In this document: piece by piece, positions 33,011-41,666 of the stretch
Position numbering within the stretch: position 1 is the first letter of the stretch
Layout of the letters: each line of letters opens with the position of its first letter
Assembly (NCBI GenBank): GCA_028818705.1
Contig: JAPPNJ010000200.1
Coordinates: 1-64,000, forward strand
Origin: Candidatus Poribacteria bacterium
GTDB taxonomy: Bacteria; Poribacteria; WGA-4E; WGA-3G
Direction of reading: 5' to 3'
Length of the DNA stretch: 64,000 nucleotides
Notes under the pieces: model-generated
Told to the model about the DNA's origin: nothing
The model's input: only the letters and a program-made list of their open reading frames with translations
Databases searched by the model: none
Position numbers and translations under genes: made by a program

Positions 33011-35098
33011 TTACCTCCAAAAACTTAAATCTTCACGCTTTGCCCATTCAATAAAGGCCTCGGCGATTCCATCAGGGAGCTCCTCGTTGTGGTTGTGTAG
33101 ATCGTGATCAACAATCAGATGACCGTTTTTGTCCAATTTGTGCTGCCCATCGCTATTTTCAAGAAAAATATAATCGCCAGAATTATCTTTACCACCCTTC
33201 TCACTTACTGCCAAAAAGACGGCGTAGTTGTCAACTTTTGGACAGAGAGGGCCCGCGCTTGGATCATCGTTCCATTTTTGCACGAATAGAACGCTCGTTT
33301 TGGTGCCGGTATGCGGTTTGAAGGTGTTACCGTGCAAACTGACGATAGCCAAGATACGGGCGCGTTCCGCGATAAATTCACGGACGGACTGGTCAGATGT
33401 GTTGTTGAATCTGCCTTGCGGGAGCACAATTGCCATACGGCCACCAGGTTTGAGGAAATCAAGGTTTCGCTCAATAAACAAAATATCGCGACCGACTTTA
33501 GCGTGTGCTCTGCCATTCTGCTTAAAGGTGAGGTTGTATTGATGGAGGATGCGACTCTCCTTGATGTCCCCGGCAAAAGGTGGATTCGCCATTAAAATAT
33601 CAAAACCAAACAACTTATTCTCGTCTTGTTCCATCCTTAACGCTTTAAGGCGATCAAAACCGTCGCCATAAGTGCGGGCCCATCTGCTATTTCTCTCTGT
33701 GCTGTCGTCCCACCGTTCATAGTCCAGCGTGTTGAGGTGCAAGACGTTGGTTTCGCCGTCTCCTGCGATCAGATTGAGGGTTCTGGCAACCCGGACGGTT
33801 TTTTCGTCGAAATCAATCCCAAACACCTTGAGGACGTGCTCTTTGTCTTCTGCTGGAATTTCCGCATTGGTGAAAAGCGTCCCAGTCAGCTTGAAAGCGG
33901 TATGTACCGGAAATCCGCAACTCCCAGCGGCAGTGTCAATCATATATTCCCCGGGCTGCGGATTGAGCATTTTGACACACATATCTATGACATGGCGTGG
34001 CGTGAAGTATTGACCCTTTTCACCTTTCGCAGATTTGCTCACCAGATATTCAAACGCTTCATCGACAACCTGTAGATTGGAGTTGAACAACTTTATATCC
34101 TGCAAACTGGATACGCAGACTGATAGGTGGCTGTCGGATAACTCAAACGCCGAATGTTCGGGAAAAACACCTCGCCACCGGTCTCTTGCGTCGTCAAAAA
34201 GTCGCTGAATTTTGGTTTTGAGTTGGGAGTCGGTTTGTCCTGTGTTTCTGAACTCCATCGCGCGAAAATCGTCATCTGGAATTTGTTTGACAGCCTTCTT
34301 GAGAATCTCATAATCAGGATTTTCAACGTCGTAAGATTGATCCGTTTCCTGAACAATCGTGTTGATTCTGGATCGCAAGAGACGGTTGATAAACATTTTA
34401 TCTTCTTGACTCTTGAATTCATCATAGAGCTTGGTAAAGATGAGTTTAAAAACCTCCTCAAAGACATCTACCCCTGCATTGGCGAGGACTTCATCTTCCA
34501 GTTCCAAGATAACATCCTTCAAGGATTTGTGTTCCGTTGCGAGTTTATCCTTAAGAATGAGATCTTTGAGGGTAAAACGTTCGTTGAGGATATCCGCCAA
34601 AGTCTGATCAGCATTAGGGATATCGGTGATGTCTTCAAAGTAGTTTGGATCTCTGCGGTGGTAGTGCGAAATCTGTTGTCCGTTTGTCCATACAGCGATA
34701 GGCGCGCCAGTGGCGTTGCAGTAGGAGCGGAGTTGTGCCTTGCCGTCTTGGAGTTTCGGCTTTTTTACTTCAACGATAATATAGGGGGTATCGGCTCTGT
34801 CTTTGTCAAGGATAACAATATCAGCGCGTTTTTTTTCTCTGCCGAAGTTGACAAGGTGCTCAAATCGCACACGTTCTCGGGGATAATGATACCAGTTCAG
34901 GAGGCGTTCCACATACAGTTGACGGATAAGTTCTTCGGGTTTTAGTTGGATTGCCTTCCCTCGAATAGGGCAGTAGGTGATGGGTGTTTTTTTGCCCTCT
35001 ATCCTTTGATGTAAACGCTGAATTTCAGATATGTTGAATAGATCAAGGTGGTAATTGCTGTCTTTGAGAATAGTTTGAATGATGTCGGGTTGGGTCAT
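33011..35098 (-). CDS. Fused restriction nuclease and N6-adenine methyltransferase (BcgI-like R-M subunit)
   Basis: The 695-residue protein has an N-terminal HsdR_N-type PD-(D/E)xK nuclease domain: D93 in RADIVIL and E110-V-K112 in YIIVEVKKPK. A linker is followed by an N6_Mtase domain of the HsdM type, with GQYFTPR at 362-368, the SAM motif DTAAGSCG at 388-395 and the catalytic NPPF at 505-508. There is no SF2 helicase domain and no HsdR gene nearby. Nuclease and methylase in one chain with a separate S subunit is the layout of type IIB enzymes such as BcgI, which cut without translocation. The ATG at 35096-35098 gives MTQPDIIQTI. DUF4145 and S genes follow. Confidence 0.88.
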   Translation of the reverse strand: MTQPDIIQTILKDSNYHLDLFNISEIQRLHQRIEGKKTPITYCPIRGKAIQLKPEELIRQLYVERLLNWYHYPRERVRFEHLVNFGREKKRADIVILDKDRADTPYIIVEVKKPKLQDGKAQLRSYCNATGAPIAVWTNGQQISHYHRRDPNYFEDITDIPNADQTLADILNERFTLKDLILKDKLATEHKSLKDVILELEDEVLANAGVDVFEEVFKLIFTKLYDEFKSQEDKMFINRLLRSRINTIVQETDQSYDVENPDYEILKKAVKQIPDDDFRAMEFRNTGQTDSQLKTKIQRLFDDARDRWRGVFPEHSAFELSDSHLSVCVSSLQDIKLFNSNLQVVDEAFEYLVSKSAKGEKGQYFTPRHVIDMCVKMLNPQPGEYMIDTAAGSCGFPVHTAFKLTGTLFTNAEIPAEDKEHVLKVFGIDFDEKTVRVARTLNLIAGDGETNVLHLNTLDYERWDDSTERNSRWARTYGDGFDRLKALRMEQDENKLFGFDILMANPPFAGDIKESRILHQYNLTFKQNGRAHAKVGRDILFIERNLDFLKPGGRMAIVLPQGRFNNTSDQSVREFIAERARILAIVSLHGNTFKPHTGTKTSVLFVQKWNDDPSAGPLCPKVDNYAVFLAVSEKGGKDNSGDYIFLENSDGQHKLDKNGHLIVDHDLHNHNEELPDGIAEAFIEWAKREDLSFWR

Positions 35099-35223
35099 AG
35101 ATCGTTCCGTTTTGATTCATTTTAGCGTGAATTTTGCCATGAAATAGTAAATTGACGGGAACTCGGTTATCGGAAAAAACGGGTAAAAATAGCAGGAGAG
35201 TGAACACACGTCCCCCAGAGAAG

Positions 35224-35250
35224 GCGCAAACTAACAGTTTACGCTACAAA
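35224..35250 (+). repeat. Dispersed repeat, copy 4
   Basis: GCGCAAACTAACAGTTTACG then CTACAAA matches the copies at 11594, 27873 and 28325. It lies in the 412-bp gene-free spacer 35099-35510, together with the paired palindromic elements at 35311-35376. Confidence 0.65.
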
Positions 35251-35310
35251 GAAGAACCGTAGACCGAGTTCGTGTCAAAGCGGCATGTAAACAATTTTCA
35301 GATACACCTT

Positions 35311-35376
35311 TCGCCCCGCTGGGGCTTTGGTAGGTGTTCTTTCATAATTCTATAGACATGTCGCCCCGCTGGGGCT
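35311..35376. repeat. Two palindromic REP-like elements (CGCCCCGCTGGGGC)
   Basis: TCGCCCCGCTGGGGCT occurs at 35311-35326 and, identically, at 35361-35376, with starts 50 bp apart. The inner GCCCCGCTGGGGC is a near-perfect palindrome. The first copy is flanked by ACACC and GGTGT, which extends the stem. Confidence 0.7.
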
Positions 35377-35510
35377 GGTATTTGGTGTTACGAAACCGAT
35401 AGAAAAATATGGATATACTTGAAAACACCATCAGAAATTTACACGAACAAAATCCTGATTCAGACAATCGACACACCCAACGTTGCAAAACCCCACCTTA
35501 CTCTGTTCCA

Positions 35511-36803
35511 TTATTTTTTCAAGACTAAAATCCAATCCGTGTGGATTCGCTCTTTTCTGGGCATTGTAACAAAGTGATTAATAATCTCCGAACCGAAGTA
35601 AGTTTCGATGTTAAAACCAATATCTTCAGCGATTGGCATGAGATACTTCCAATTCTCAAATAAATGACCCCGGATACGATTATTACCGACGACAATAACA
35701 TATCTACCGCCCTCGCGTAGCACTTTGTAAACTTCACTTAGGTTTTTTCGCATATCGTCTAAATACTTAAAGGCGATGAATGCACGTCTTGGATCACTCT
35801 CAAAAATGTTTGCCATCACCCGATCCGCCTCTGGCACTCCTATTTCGTGTCGGAATTTGTAATGGCTGGCTGAAACGCTTTCTGTACCGACGTTTCGCTT
35901 CTTCAGAGCAGTTAACGAGTCTTGTGCGAAGCCTAACCAATACATTTCTAATTGGTGGGTTCTCGGATAGTCAACGGCATTGACATAAGGCGGTGAAGTT
36001 AACGCGAGGTCGAAATGATTCGCCTCATACTTGATGTTTCTTGCGTCCATATCCTCTGGAAAATCGGTGGTAATGCCCTGCGGATAGTTTTGGGAAAACA
36101 CTATCATCTTAGGCACCTTAACAAGAACTGTTTTCGCAAATCGATCCAGCGCGTCGTAAGGACGAACCAATTTATTCAATTTCTTGCGAATCACTGTACG
36201 GGTACAATTGTCATCAGCGTTGGAAACGGAGCGGATGATAGACGAAAGACAGACCTTGAAGAAGTCTTTAATGGAATCGCCAGTTTCAAGTAACCGAATT
36301 TGTTTTCTTAAATAAGTTAACTCCACCAGAATTTCTTTGTTGAACCAGTTATCTCTATAAGGAAAATCTGGTAGAGCAGATTCGACAACAAGCGATGGAC
36401 GGTAACAAGTAACAGCATCTAAAAGTACTTTTTGTGCTAACTTGAGTTCTTTCTCTACCAAAGGTGTTACTTTCACTTTCGAAATAAAACGGGAAAACGG
36501 ATCAACATCAATTCCCACAGAGTTTCGTTTTGAGAGAAGTGCTTCAACATTTGTAGTGCCACTCCCCGCAAATGGATCAAGGACCCAGTCGTTTTCTTGA
36601 GAATATCGTTTAATGAGCCAACGCGGTAACTCTGGAAAAAATTTGGCAGGGTACTTGTGTAAGCCGTGTGTCAGAAAACTCTGGTCGTGACTGATGAATA
36701 GAAACCTGTCGCCATCTTTCGCTGGTAGATTAACAGGAATATCGCCATCTACTCGAATAATACTCTCACCAAAGTCGTTTACAATTTCGGTAATGTTGTT
36801 CAT
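35511..36803 (-). CDS. Solitary site-specific DNA methyltransferase (amino-methylating)
   Basis: The 430-residue protein has a substrate/SAM segment HGLHKYPAKFFPELPR (motif X-like), SAM motif I DPFAGSGTTNVEAL, and the catalytic TSPPYVNAVDYPRTHQ motif about 190 residues later. TSPPY is typical of N4-cytosine and some N6-adenine methylases. The order X-I-IV indicates the gamma-like arrangement. The domain between motifs I and IV (about 120-260) may hold the target recognition region. No cognate nuclease is adjacent; the R-M operon lies 412 bp downstream on the same strand. It could be an orphan epigenetic methylase or part of the defence block. Confidence 0.85.
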   Translation of the reverse strand: MNNITEIVNDFGESIIRVDGDIPVNLPAKDGDRFLFISHDQSFLTHGLHKYPAKFFPELPRWLIKRYSQENDWVLDPFAGSGTTNVEALLSKRNSVGIDVDPFSRFISKVKVTPLVEKELKLAQKVLLDAVTCYRPSLVVESALPDFPYRDNWFNKEILVELTYLRKQIRLLETGDSIKDFFKVCLSSIIRSVSNADDNCTRTVIRKKLNKLVRPYDALDRFAKTVLVKVPKMIVFSQNYPQGITTDFPEDMDARNIKYEANHFDLALTSPPYVNAVDYPRTHQLEMYWLGFAQDSLTALKKRNVGTESVSASHYKFRHEIGVPEADRVMANIFESDPRRAFIAFKYLDDMRKNLSEVYKVLREGGRYVIVVGNNRIRGHLFENWKYLMPIAEDIGFNIETYFGSEIINHFVTMPRKERIHTDWILVLKK

Positions 36804-36911
36804 GCTTTTTTCCTGTTCGAGTTAAGCCCGGATGATCTGCTGTGCTTCAAGTTTTTCTATTCTCTGGTGGGATGACTGGATTTCTTCTCGCTGATTGATA
36901 GACAAGAAAAC

Positions 36912-37181
36912 TCAAAGCGCATCAAGCAACTTTTCATATTCTGTATGTGGACCGATCCAGAACCAGACAATTTTTCCACTATCAATAACTCCAACCGCTC
37001 GATAGTTGATGTTGATACGTACAGCATAAATTGACTCAGTGTTGTGTACTTTCTTGAAGCGCAGACTTGGATGGTGTGGATTTTCCCTGAACAGTTTGTA
37101 GGCATCTTTAGCCTGCTGTCGAATGCTATTTGGTAATTTCGCAAGCATCTGACGGAAGCGTTTTGTTGTGCTTGAATTCAT
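36912..37181 (-). CDS. RelE/ParE-family toxin
   Basis: The 89-residue protein has the RelE-fold pattern: basic N-terminal helices (TTKRFRQMLAKLPNSIRQQA), a central HPSLRFKKVHNTESIYAVRI strand region, then NYRAVGVIDSGKIVWFWIG and a C-terminal HTEYEKLL. RelE-family toxins cleave ribosome-bound mRNA, while ParE poisons gyrase; the sequence fits the RelE/HigB side better, but this is not certain. The ATG overlaps the stop of the antitoxin gene by four bases (ATGA). The order antitoxin then toxin is typical. Confidence 0.85.
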   Translation of the reverse strand: MNSSTTKRFRQMLAKLPNSIRQQAKDAYKLFRENPHHPSLRFKKVHNTESIYAVRININYRAVGVIDSGKIVWFWIGPHTEYEKLLDAL

Positions 37182-37396
37182 AGCTGGTCCGGATTTAGTT
37201 CCTGCGTTTGCCCGCTACGATGTTCAGCAAGTGCTTCTGAAGCCAGCTCGGATAATGTCTCTTGAGAACTGGCGAACAATCTATCCCATCGTTTCTCAGA
37301 GCGGAGTTCAGCAAGGACCCAATCTGCGAGGGCATCTTGTTCCTTTGGTGAGAGTTTTGATGCTTCCGTGAAAGCGTGTTCGAGGCGTGTTGTCAT
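37178..37396 (-). CDS. Antitoxin partner of the RelE-type toxin
   Basis: The 72-residue acidic protein (starting MTTRLEHAFTEASKLSPKEQ, then DALADWVLAELRSEKRWDRL) is a small helical antitoxin of the kind found with RelE/ParE toxins. The ATG at 37394-37396 has GGAGG seven bases before it. The frame is open up to 37618, but that extension has no ribosome site and looks non-coding. The gene overlaps the toxin gene by four bases. The pair probably represses its own promoter in 37397-37626; I could not identify the operator. Confidence 0.85.
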   Translation of the reverse strand: MTTRLEHAFTEASKLSPKEQDALADWVLAELRSEKRWDRLFASSQETLSELASEALAEHRSGQTQELNPDQL

Positions 37397-37626
37397 TGGG
37401 ATACCTCCAAAGAAAAATATTAGGTGATGCCAATCCCTAAAGTAGACATAACTATTGCCTCTTAAGGGAACACGGAGCGCAGTGGCTACATTGTCTGGGA
37501 GTGCTTTGCGTTTTAAAGCGAATGCATTCCGCGGATGTGCGGTATGTTTGCGCTGCACGGGGTATTTTTTATCGACCCACCATTGACCCATTATAACATA
37601 ACTATCAAGGGCGTGCAATCAAATTT

Positions 37627-38361
37627 TCACACAAAGAAACGTGAAAAAGCGACAGCCACTACATCCATTGTCATTGCAACAAGCCAGTGAATTGCCGCCC
37701 CATAAAGAAACGTGCGCGTTTCAAATGCGAGTACGCCGAGCAACACACCCGCAATGATTGAACCGAGTGCTTCTGGTAACGGTTTTGAATAGTGCATCAC
37801 CGCAAAAGGGATGGTCTGAATCAAGATGCTGTAATTCCCGAATTTCCGCTCCAATCCGAAGAGCATGAACCCACGGAAGAAGTACTCCCAGGAAAACATG
37901 TAAACGCCATACGCAAGCTGGTAAGGCAAAAATGTCTGCCAACTGTCTGCAACGACTTTGCTGAGTGGATACTTCGCAAGGAAGGGCGGATATGCAATAA
38001 CTGCAAGGATAACCACCGGAATCATCAGGACCCATGCTACCCCGGTTATGCTCCATCCGAGTTTCTGATTGCCGAGTCGGAAACCGTAGTGGCTCAAGCG
38101 TTCTCCTGTTCCGAATTTGGCAACGATAGCGGGGACAAACAGCAATGTAATTGCTGTCGTCAAAAACCAGTAATAATACGGGTAGCTTTCTGCTAACGGT
38201 CCGCCATTGAAGTATTCAGCGAAATGGCGATTGAAAAAACTTCGTCGGCTATAATACCTGTGCAGCGTTAATAGGAGTGCTGAGGCAAGCAATATGACTG
38301 TTGTCTGTCGATCCCAACCACGCAAATACTTCTCTTTTAAATCTTGAATTCGGGAAATCAT
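37627..38361 (-). CDS. CPBP-family intramembrane metalloprotease
   Basis: The 244-residue membrane protein has about seven hydrophobic segments and the CPBP (Rce1/Abi) core. The first motif, normally EExxxR, is WEYFFRG here, so the first glutamate is tryptophan. Motif 2 is FAVMHYSKP with the conserved histidine, and the last is HWLVAMTMDV. Members process prenylated proteins or bacteriocins, or act in unknown ways; the substrate here is unknown. The ATG at 38359-38361 is about 100 bp from the start of the divergent GT9 gene. A consensus promoter for the GT9 gene begins just upstream. Confidence 0.85.
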   Translation of the reverse strand: MISRIQDLKEKYLRGWDRQTTVILLASALLLTLHRYYSRRSFFNRHFAEYFNGGPLAESYPYYYWFLTTAITLLFVPAIVAKFGTGERLSHYGFRLGNQKLGWSITGVAWVLMIPVVILAVIAYPPFLAKYPLSKVVADSWQTFLPYQLAYGVYMFSWEYFFRGFMLFGLERKFGNYSILIQTIPFAVMHYSKPLPEALGSIIAGVLLGVLAFETRTFLYGAAIHWLVAMTMDVVAVAFSRFFV

Positions 38362-38362
38362 C

Positions 38363-38391
38363 TTGACATCTCGTCGGTTTTAGGGTATTAT
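38363..38391 (+). promoter_or_regulatory. Consensus promoter for the GT9 operon
   Basis: TTGACA (38363-38368), a 17-bp spacer and TATTAT (38386-38391) make a near-consensus sigma-70 promoter 76 bp before the GT9 start codon. Confidence 0.8.
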
Positions 38392-38467
38392 ACCGTCACC
38401 CACGAAAATTAGCAACAGGCTGAACGCCAAGATATTCGTACTCTGAGATTCGACTGTCGAAATTACA

Positions 38468-39493
38468 ATGGATAGGATGTTTGCACCTGAGCAAATCAAA
38501 AGGATCTTAATTATTAGACTTGCACCGTTGGGTGAAACGGTCTTAACGACACCTGTCATTCGTGCCCTACGCCAACACTTCCGAGACGCTCATATCGCTT
38601 ATATGGTAGCACCAATGCGAGAGGATTTAGTGTCAGCGAATCCATACCTGAATGAGGTCCTTACCTATCAAGCCTCGGTGCCGAAACTCATCTATCAAAT
38701 GGCTCGAAGAAAATTCCAAATGGCAGTTGTGCTGCAGCCCACCTTTCGCTTGGTGCTTCATACATTTTTTGCCCGAATTCCATTCCGCGTCGGTTTTGAA
38801 ACGAACGCTGGTGGGAAGAAGTTGTTAAGTCTCGCCGTGCCGAATAACACGGCGCAGCATGAAACACAACGTTATCTCGATGTCGTTCGGGCACTGGGCA
38901 TTGAAGTAACGGACGATGAGCCGGAAGTATTCGTTGATAGGGTTAGTACAGCGTGGGTGAATAATTTCCTTGAGAACCAGAAGCTTAACGATAATCGTCC
39001 TATTATCGGTCTTAATCCGGGTGCGGCAACTGTCTATCGTCGCTGGAATGCATCGAACTTTGCTATTCTCGGCGATCGACTTCACGAAACTTACGGCGCA
39101 CATATTGTCATTACAACTGGACCGCGGGAAGGTGAGTTGGCACATCAGGTGGCACAACAGATGTCGCACCCATCTGTTATCGTTAATCAAACAACGCCAA
39201 TGCAACTTGCGACACTCCTGCAGCGGTGCAATCTATACATTAGCAACGATACAGGACCGATGCACCTCAGCACCGCCGTCAAAACACCAACCGTTGCTTT
39301 GTTCGGTGCATCAAACCTCATACAGTGGGCGCCACCGTGGGACAAACACGCAACGGTTGCCCGTCAAGCGTGTCCGTTTATGAAAAGGCTATCAGTTAAG
39401 GAGTGGGATACGCATACTGATCGCGCACGCGAGAACTTTGAGGCAATTACCCCGGACGCGATTATGGCAACAGTGGAGAAACTCGCATGGTGA
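38468..39493 (+). CDS. Glycosyltransferase family 9 (heptosyltransferase-like)
   Basis: The 341-residue protein has the GT9 layout of ADP-heptose:LPS heptosyltransferases. The N-terminal ILIIRLAPLGETVLTTPVIR binds the acceptor side. The C-terminal donor domain has IGLNPGAATVYRRWN and LYISNDTGPMHLSTAVKTPT, with the DTGPMHL motif. It likely adds heptose or a related sugar during lipopolysaccharide core assembly at the inner membrane. It is the first gene of an operon driven by the promoter at 38363. Its stop overlaps the next start by seven bases (ATGGTGA). Confidence 0.9.
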   Translation: MDRMFAPEQIKRILIIRLAPLGETVLTTPVIRALRQHFRDAHIAYMVAPMREDLVSANPYLNEVLTYQASVPKLIYQMARRKFQMAVVLQPTFRLVLHTFFARIPFRVGFETNAGGKKLLSLAVPNNTAQHETQRYLDVVRALGIEVTDDEPEVFVDRVSTAWVNNFLENQKLNDNRPIIGLNPGAATVYRRWNASNFAILGDRLHETYGAHIVITTGPREGELAHQVAQQMSHPSVIVNQTTPMQLATLLQRCNLYISNDTGPMHLSTAVKTPTVALFGASNLIQWAPPWDKHATVARQACPFMKRLSVKEWDTHTDRARENFEAITPDAIMATVEKLAW

Positions 39494-40995
39494 AATCTGA
39501 ACGTGCTCAGATGGAAGCGTTGGATGCACAACGCATCAGAAATTGTCTAACCGATATCGGCACAAGGATGTATCGACAGGCACTCTTGCAATCGGTCGCA
39601 TTGACATTTTTTTGCGGTCTCATTCTGCTCGCCATTTTATTTTTCCTGAACCGACTGATTCCATTACCGATGCCAGTGTCAGGTATCGGCTGGGTGGTTC
39701 TGTCCGTGGCGACGATTGTAGGCACCTGTCTTAGTATTAAACACCGGAAGGATCTACTATTTGTTGCCCAAGCTGTTGACGAAAAAATGGAGCTTAGGGA
39801 GCGACTTAGTACGGCGTTTGGATTGATACAGAGTAGTTCCGAAGGCGAGTTTTCACAACTCCAAATTCGAGATGCTGCAGAGACTGCAACAACTTTAGAC
39901 ATCGGAAAAATAAGTCCCTATCGCGCACCAAAGCTACTGCGACTGTTTCCCGTTCCACTTTTGTTGATAGGAATTTCTTTCGCCATCCCGCCTCTCTACG
40001 AGACGCCTCGTCCACTTACTGAGTTCCAACAACAGGCATTAGATAGCGTTATCCAAAACCTTGAAGGGAAACAGGTTAAAAACCCAATCCTGCAGGAGCA
40101 AATCCTTGACACAGTGAACAGACTGAAAGCCGCAACAGATCTTGGGACAGCACAAGAACACCTCGGCAGCCTAAACAGAGAAATCCGTAAACAAAAATCA
40201 GAACAAGACGTTATTACAAAATCAACAGAAACAAGCCAACGTTTTCGGGGTATGGATGCCGATCAACTTGCATTAGAGTTGACAGATCTCACGGAACAGG
40301 CTGAGATCTCATCAGAACTCCAAGCGGAACTGCAGCGTCTCTTTGAACACTTGACTGAAAGTCTACCAGAAGGCGCGCTCCGTAATTCATTGAATCAGAT
40401 TCAGGGCAGGGCAGTCACACCAGAAAGTTTGCAGGATATTATTGATGCTCTTCAGCAAACAGAAACACTGACACACCTCGCGCAGTTGGAAGCAGACTTG
40501 ATAGCAAACCGGAAAGAGTTGGCACTTGCGGACATTGAAACGACAACCTCTGGTGGTGGCATTGCCAATATGGATGGCACCGCTGGACAAAATGCAGGCA
40601 CTCGCGAGGTACAAGGCACCCGTGAAGCCTCATCAAGTTCTGAATCTCAGTCAACATCAGCGTCAGTTGATGGCGAAAAAATGCAGAATCCTATCGACGA
40701 AGGAAATCGGACAACACTATTGACCGGAGACGAGACGCCGAACTTAGAAATTAATGGTGAAAATTTGACCCTCACAGTCCCTTCGTCTGGTGATTCAGAA
40801 AGTTTCTCTGGTGTTTTTACGGGTGAGCCTCGTGTAGATGCACCTGCATATCTGCCCTTCAGCGATGTAGTTCTCAACGCCGAGCGAGCGTATGCTGAAG
40901 CCGTAAATAACAACCGTATTCCCGTAAAATACCGAACGCAGATTAAAGAATACTTGGAGGCGATTTCGAAAAAAAATGAAAAAAAGCTTAATTAA
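39487..40995 (+). CDS. Membrane protein of unknown function with long helical and low-complexity domains
   Basis: The 502-residue protein has two N-terminal membrane helices (about residues 32-54 and 62-84) and a third near residues 150-170. A long cytoplasmic or periplasmic helical region, rich in Gln and Glu, runs to about residue 350. A Ser/Thr/Gly-rich stretch follows (about 350-440). The C-terminus IPVKYRTQIKEYLEAISKK resembles the end of membrane proteins found beside MoxR/vWA clusters. I do not recognise the family, and the helix-rich middle could mediate protein contacts. It overlaps the GT9 gene by seven bases and the next gene by 20, so the three are translated as a unit. Confidence 0.75.
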   Translation: MVKSERAQMEALDAQRIRNCLTDIGTRMYRQALLQSVALTFFCGLILLAILFFLNRLIPLPMPVSGIGWVVLSVATIVGTCLSIKHRKDLLFVAQAVDEKMELRERLSTAFGLIQSSSEGEFSQLQIRDAAETATTLDIGKISPYRAPKLLRLFPVPLLLIGISFAIPPLYETPRPLTEFQQQALDSVIQNLEGKQVKNPILQEQILDTVNRLKAATDLGTAQEHLGSLNREIRKQKSEQDVITKSTETSQRFRGMDADQLALELTDLTEQAEISSELQAELQRLFEHLTESLPEGALRNSLNQIQGRAVTPESLQDIIDALQQTETLTHLAQLEADLIANRKELALADIETTTSGGGIANMDGTAGQNAGTREVQGTREASSSSESQSTSASVDGEKMQNPIDEGNRTTLLTGDETPNLEINGENLTLTVPSSGDSESFSGVFTGEPRVDAPAYLPFSDVVLNAERAYAEAVNNNRIPVKYRTQIKEYLEAISKKNEKKLN

Positions 40996-41656
40996 AATTC
41001 TGGTCGCTGTCGGCATTATCGTAGTGGTTTATCTTGTGCTGAGATACTATGGCATAACAGAACACATTCGATTAGAAAACGTCCCGAAAATCAAAACGTG
41101 GGTAGAAAGTTTCGGTGTAATAGCACCGCTTGTTTATATTGGACTCTATCTTATATCTACTGTTTTCTTTCTACCGGGTTCTCCGGTAACCGTATTAGCC
41201 GGTTTTGTCTTCGGACCGCTGTGGGGTGTTTTTTATGCCTCCATCGCCTCTATTATCTCCGTCGCTTGTGCTTTTCTGGTAGCCCGTTACGTTGCTCGTG
41301 ATCTTGTTGAAGGGTGGGTTAAGAACAATCCACAATTCCGCAGGATAGATGAACAGGTTGAAGAACAAGGGTGGCGCATTTTGATGTTTACACGTTTGGT
41401 TCCGATTTTCCCGTTTAACCTTCAAAACTACGCTTATGGATTGACCAGCATCCGGTTCTCCACGTTCGTATTTATTTCTGCTATTTTTATGTTACCAGGA
41501 ACAACAGCGTGGGTTCTGCTTGGCGGTGCATTTGTTAGCGGTGAGGGGAATATATGGAAGACGATGCTCTATCTCGGAATTGCAGGTGTGTTTATGCTCG
41601 TGGTATCGTTGGTCCCGAACTTCCTTCGGAAATACCAAACCAAAAACAGGGATTAA
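40976..41656 (+). CDS. TVP38/TMEM64 family membrane protein (VTT/DedA-type)
   Basis: The 226-residue membrane protein has about six hydrophobic segments and the VTT domain signature: FLPGSPVTVLAGFVFGPLWG, then VARYVARD, and FTRLVPIFPFNLQNYAYGLT. VTT proteins resemble DedA and are proposed to move or scramble lipids. The start lies inside the end of the upstream gene (20-bp overlap), with GGAGG 15 bases before it, in a run of A residues. It ends 10 bp from the convergent CCA-adding enzyme gene. Confidence 0.88.
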   Translation: MKKSLIKILVAVGIIVVVYLVLRYYGITEHIRLENVPKIKTWVESFGVIAPLVYIGLYLISTVFFLPGSPVTVLAGFVFGPLWGVFYASIASIISVACAFLVARYVARDLVEGWVKNNPQFRRIDEQVEEQGWRILMFTRLVPIFPFNLQNYAYGLTSIRFSTFVFISAIFMLPGTTAWVLLGGAFVSGEGNIWKTMLYLGIAGVFMLVVSLVPNFLRKYQTKNRD

Positions 41657-41666
41657 GCAAATAAAT

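Noticed and set aside
33011..35098. Ordinary type I R-M HsdM subunit
   Set aside because: It carries an N-terminal PD-(D/E)xK nuclease domain, and no helicase-type HsdR gene is present.
36857..37144. 95-residue minus-strand frame over the toxin gene
   Set aside because: It is an out-of-frame shadow of the RelE-type toxin, which has the overlap-coupled start and the family pattern.
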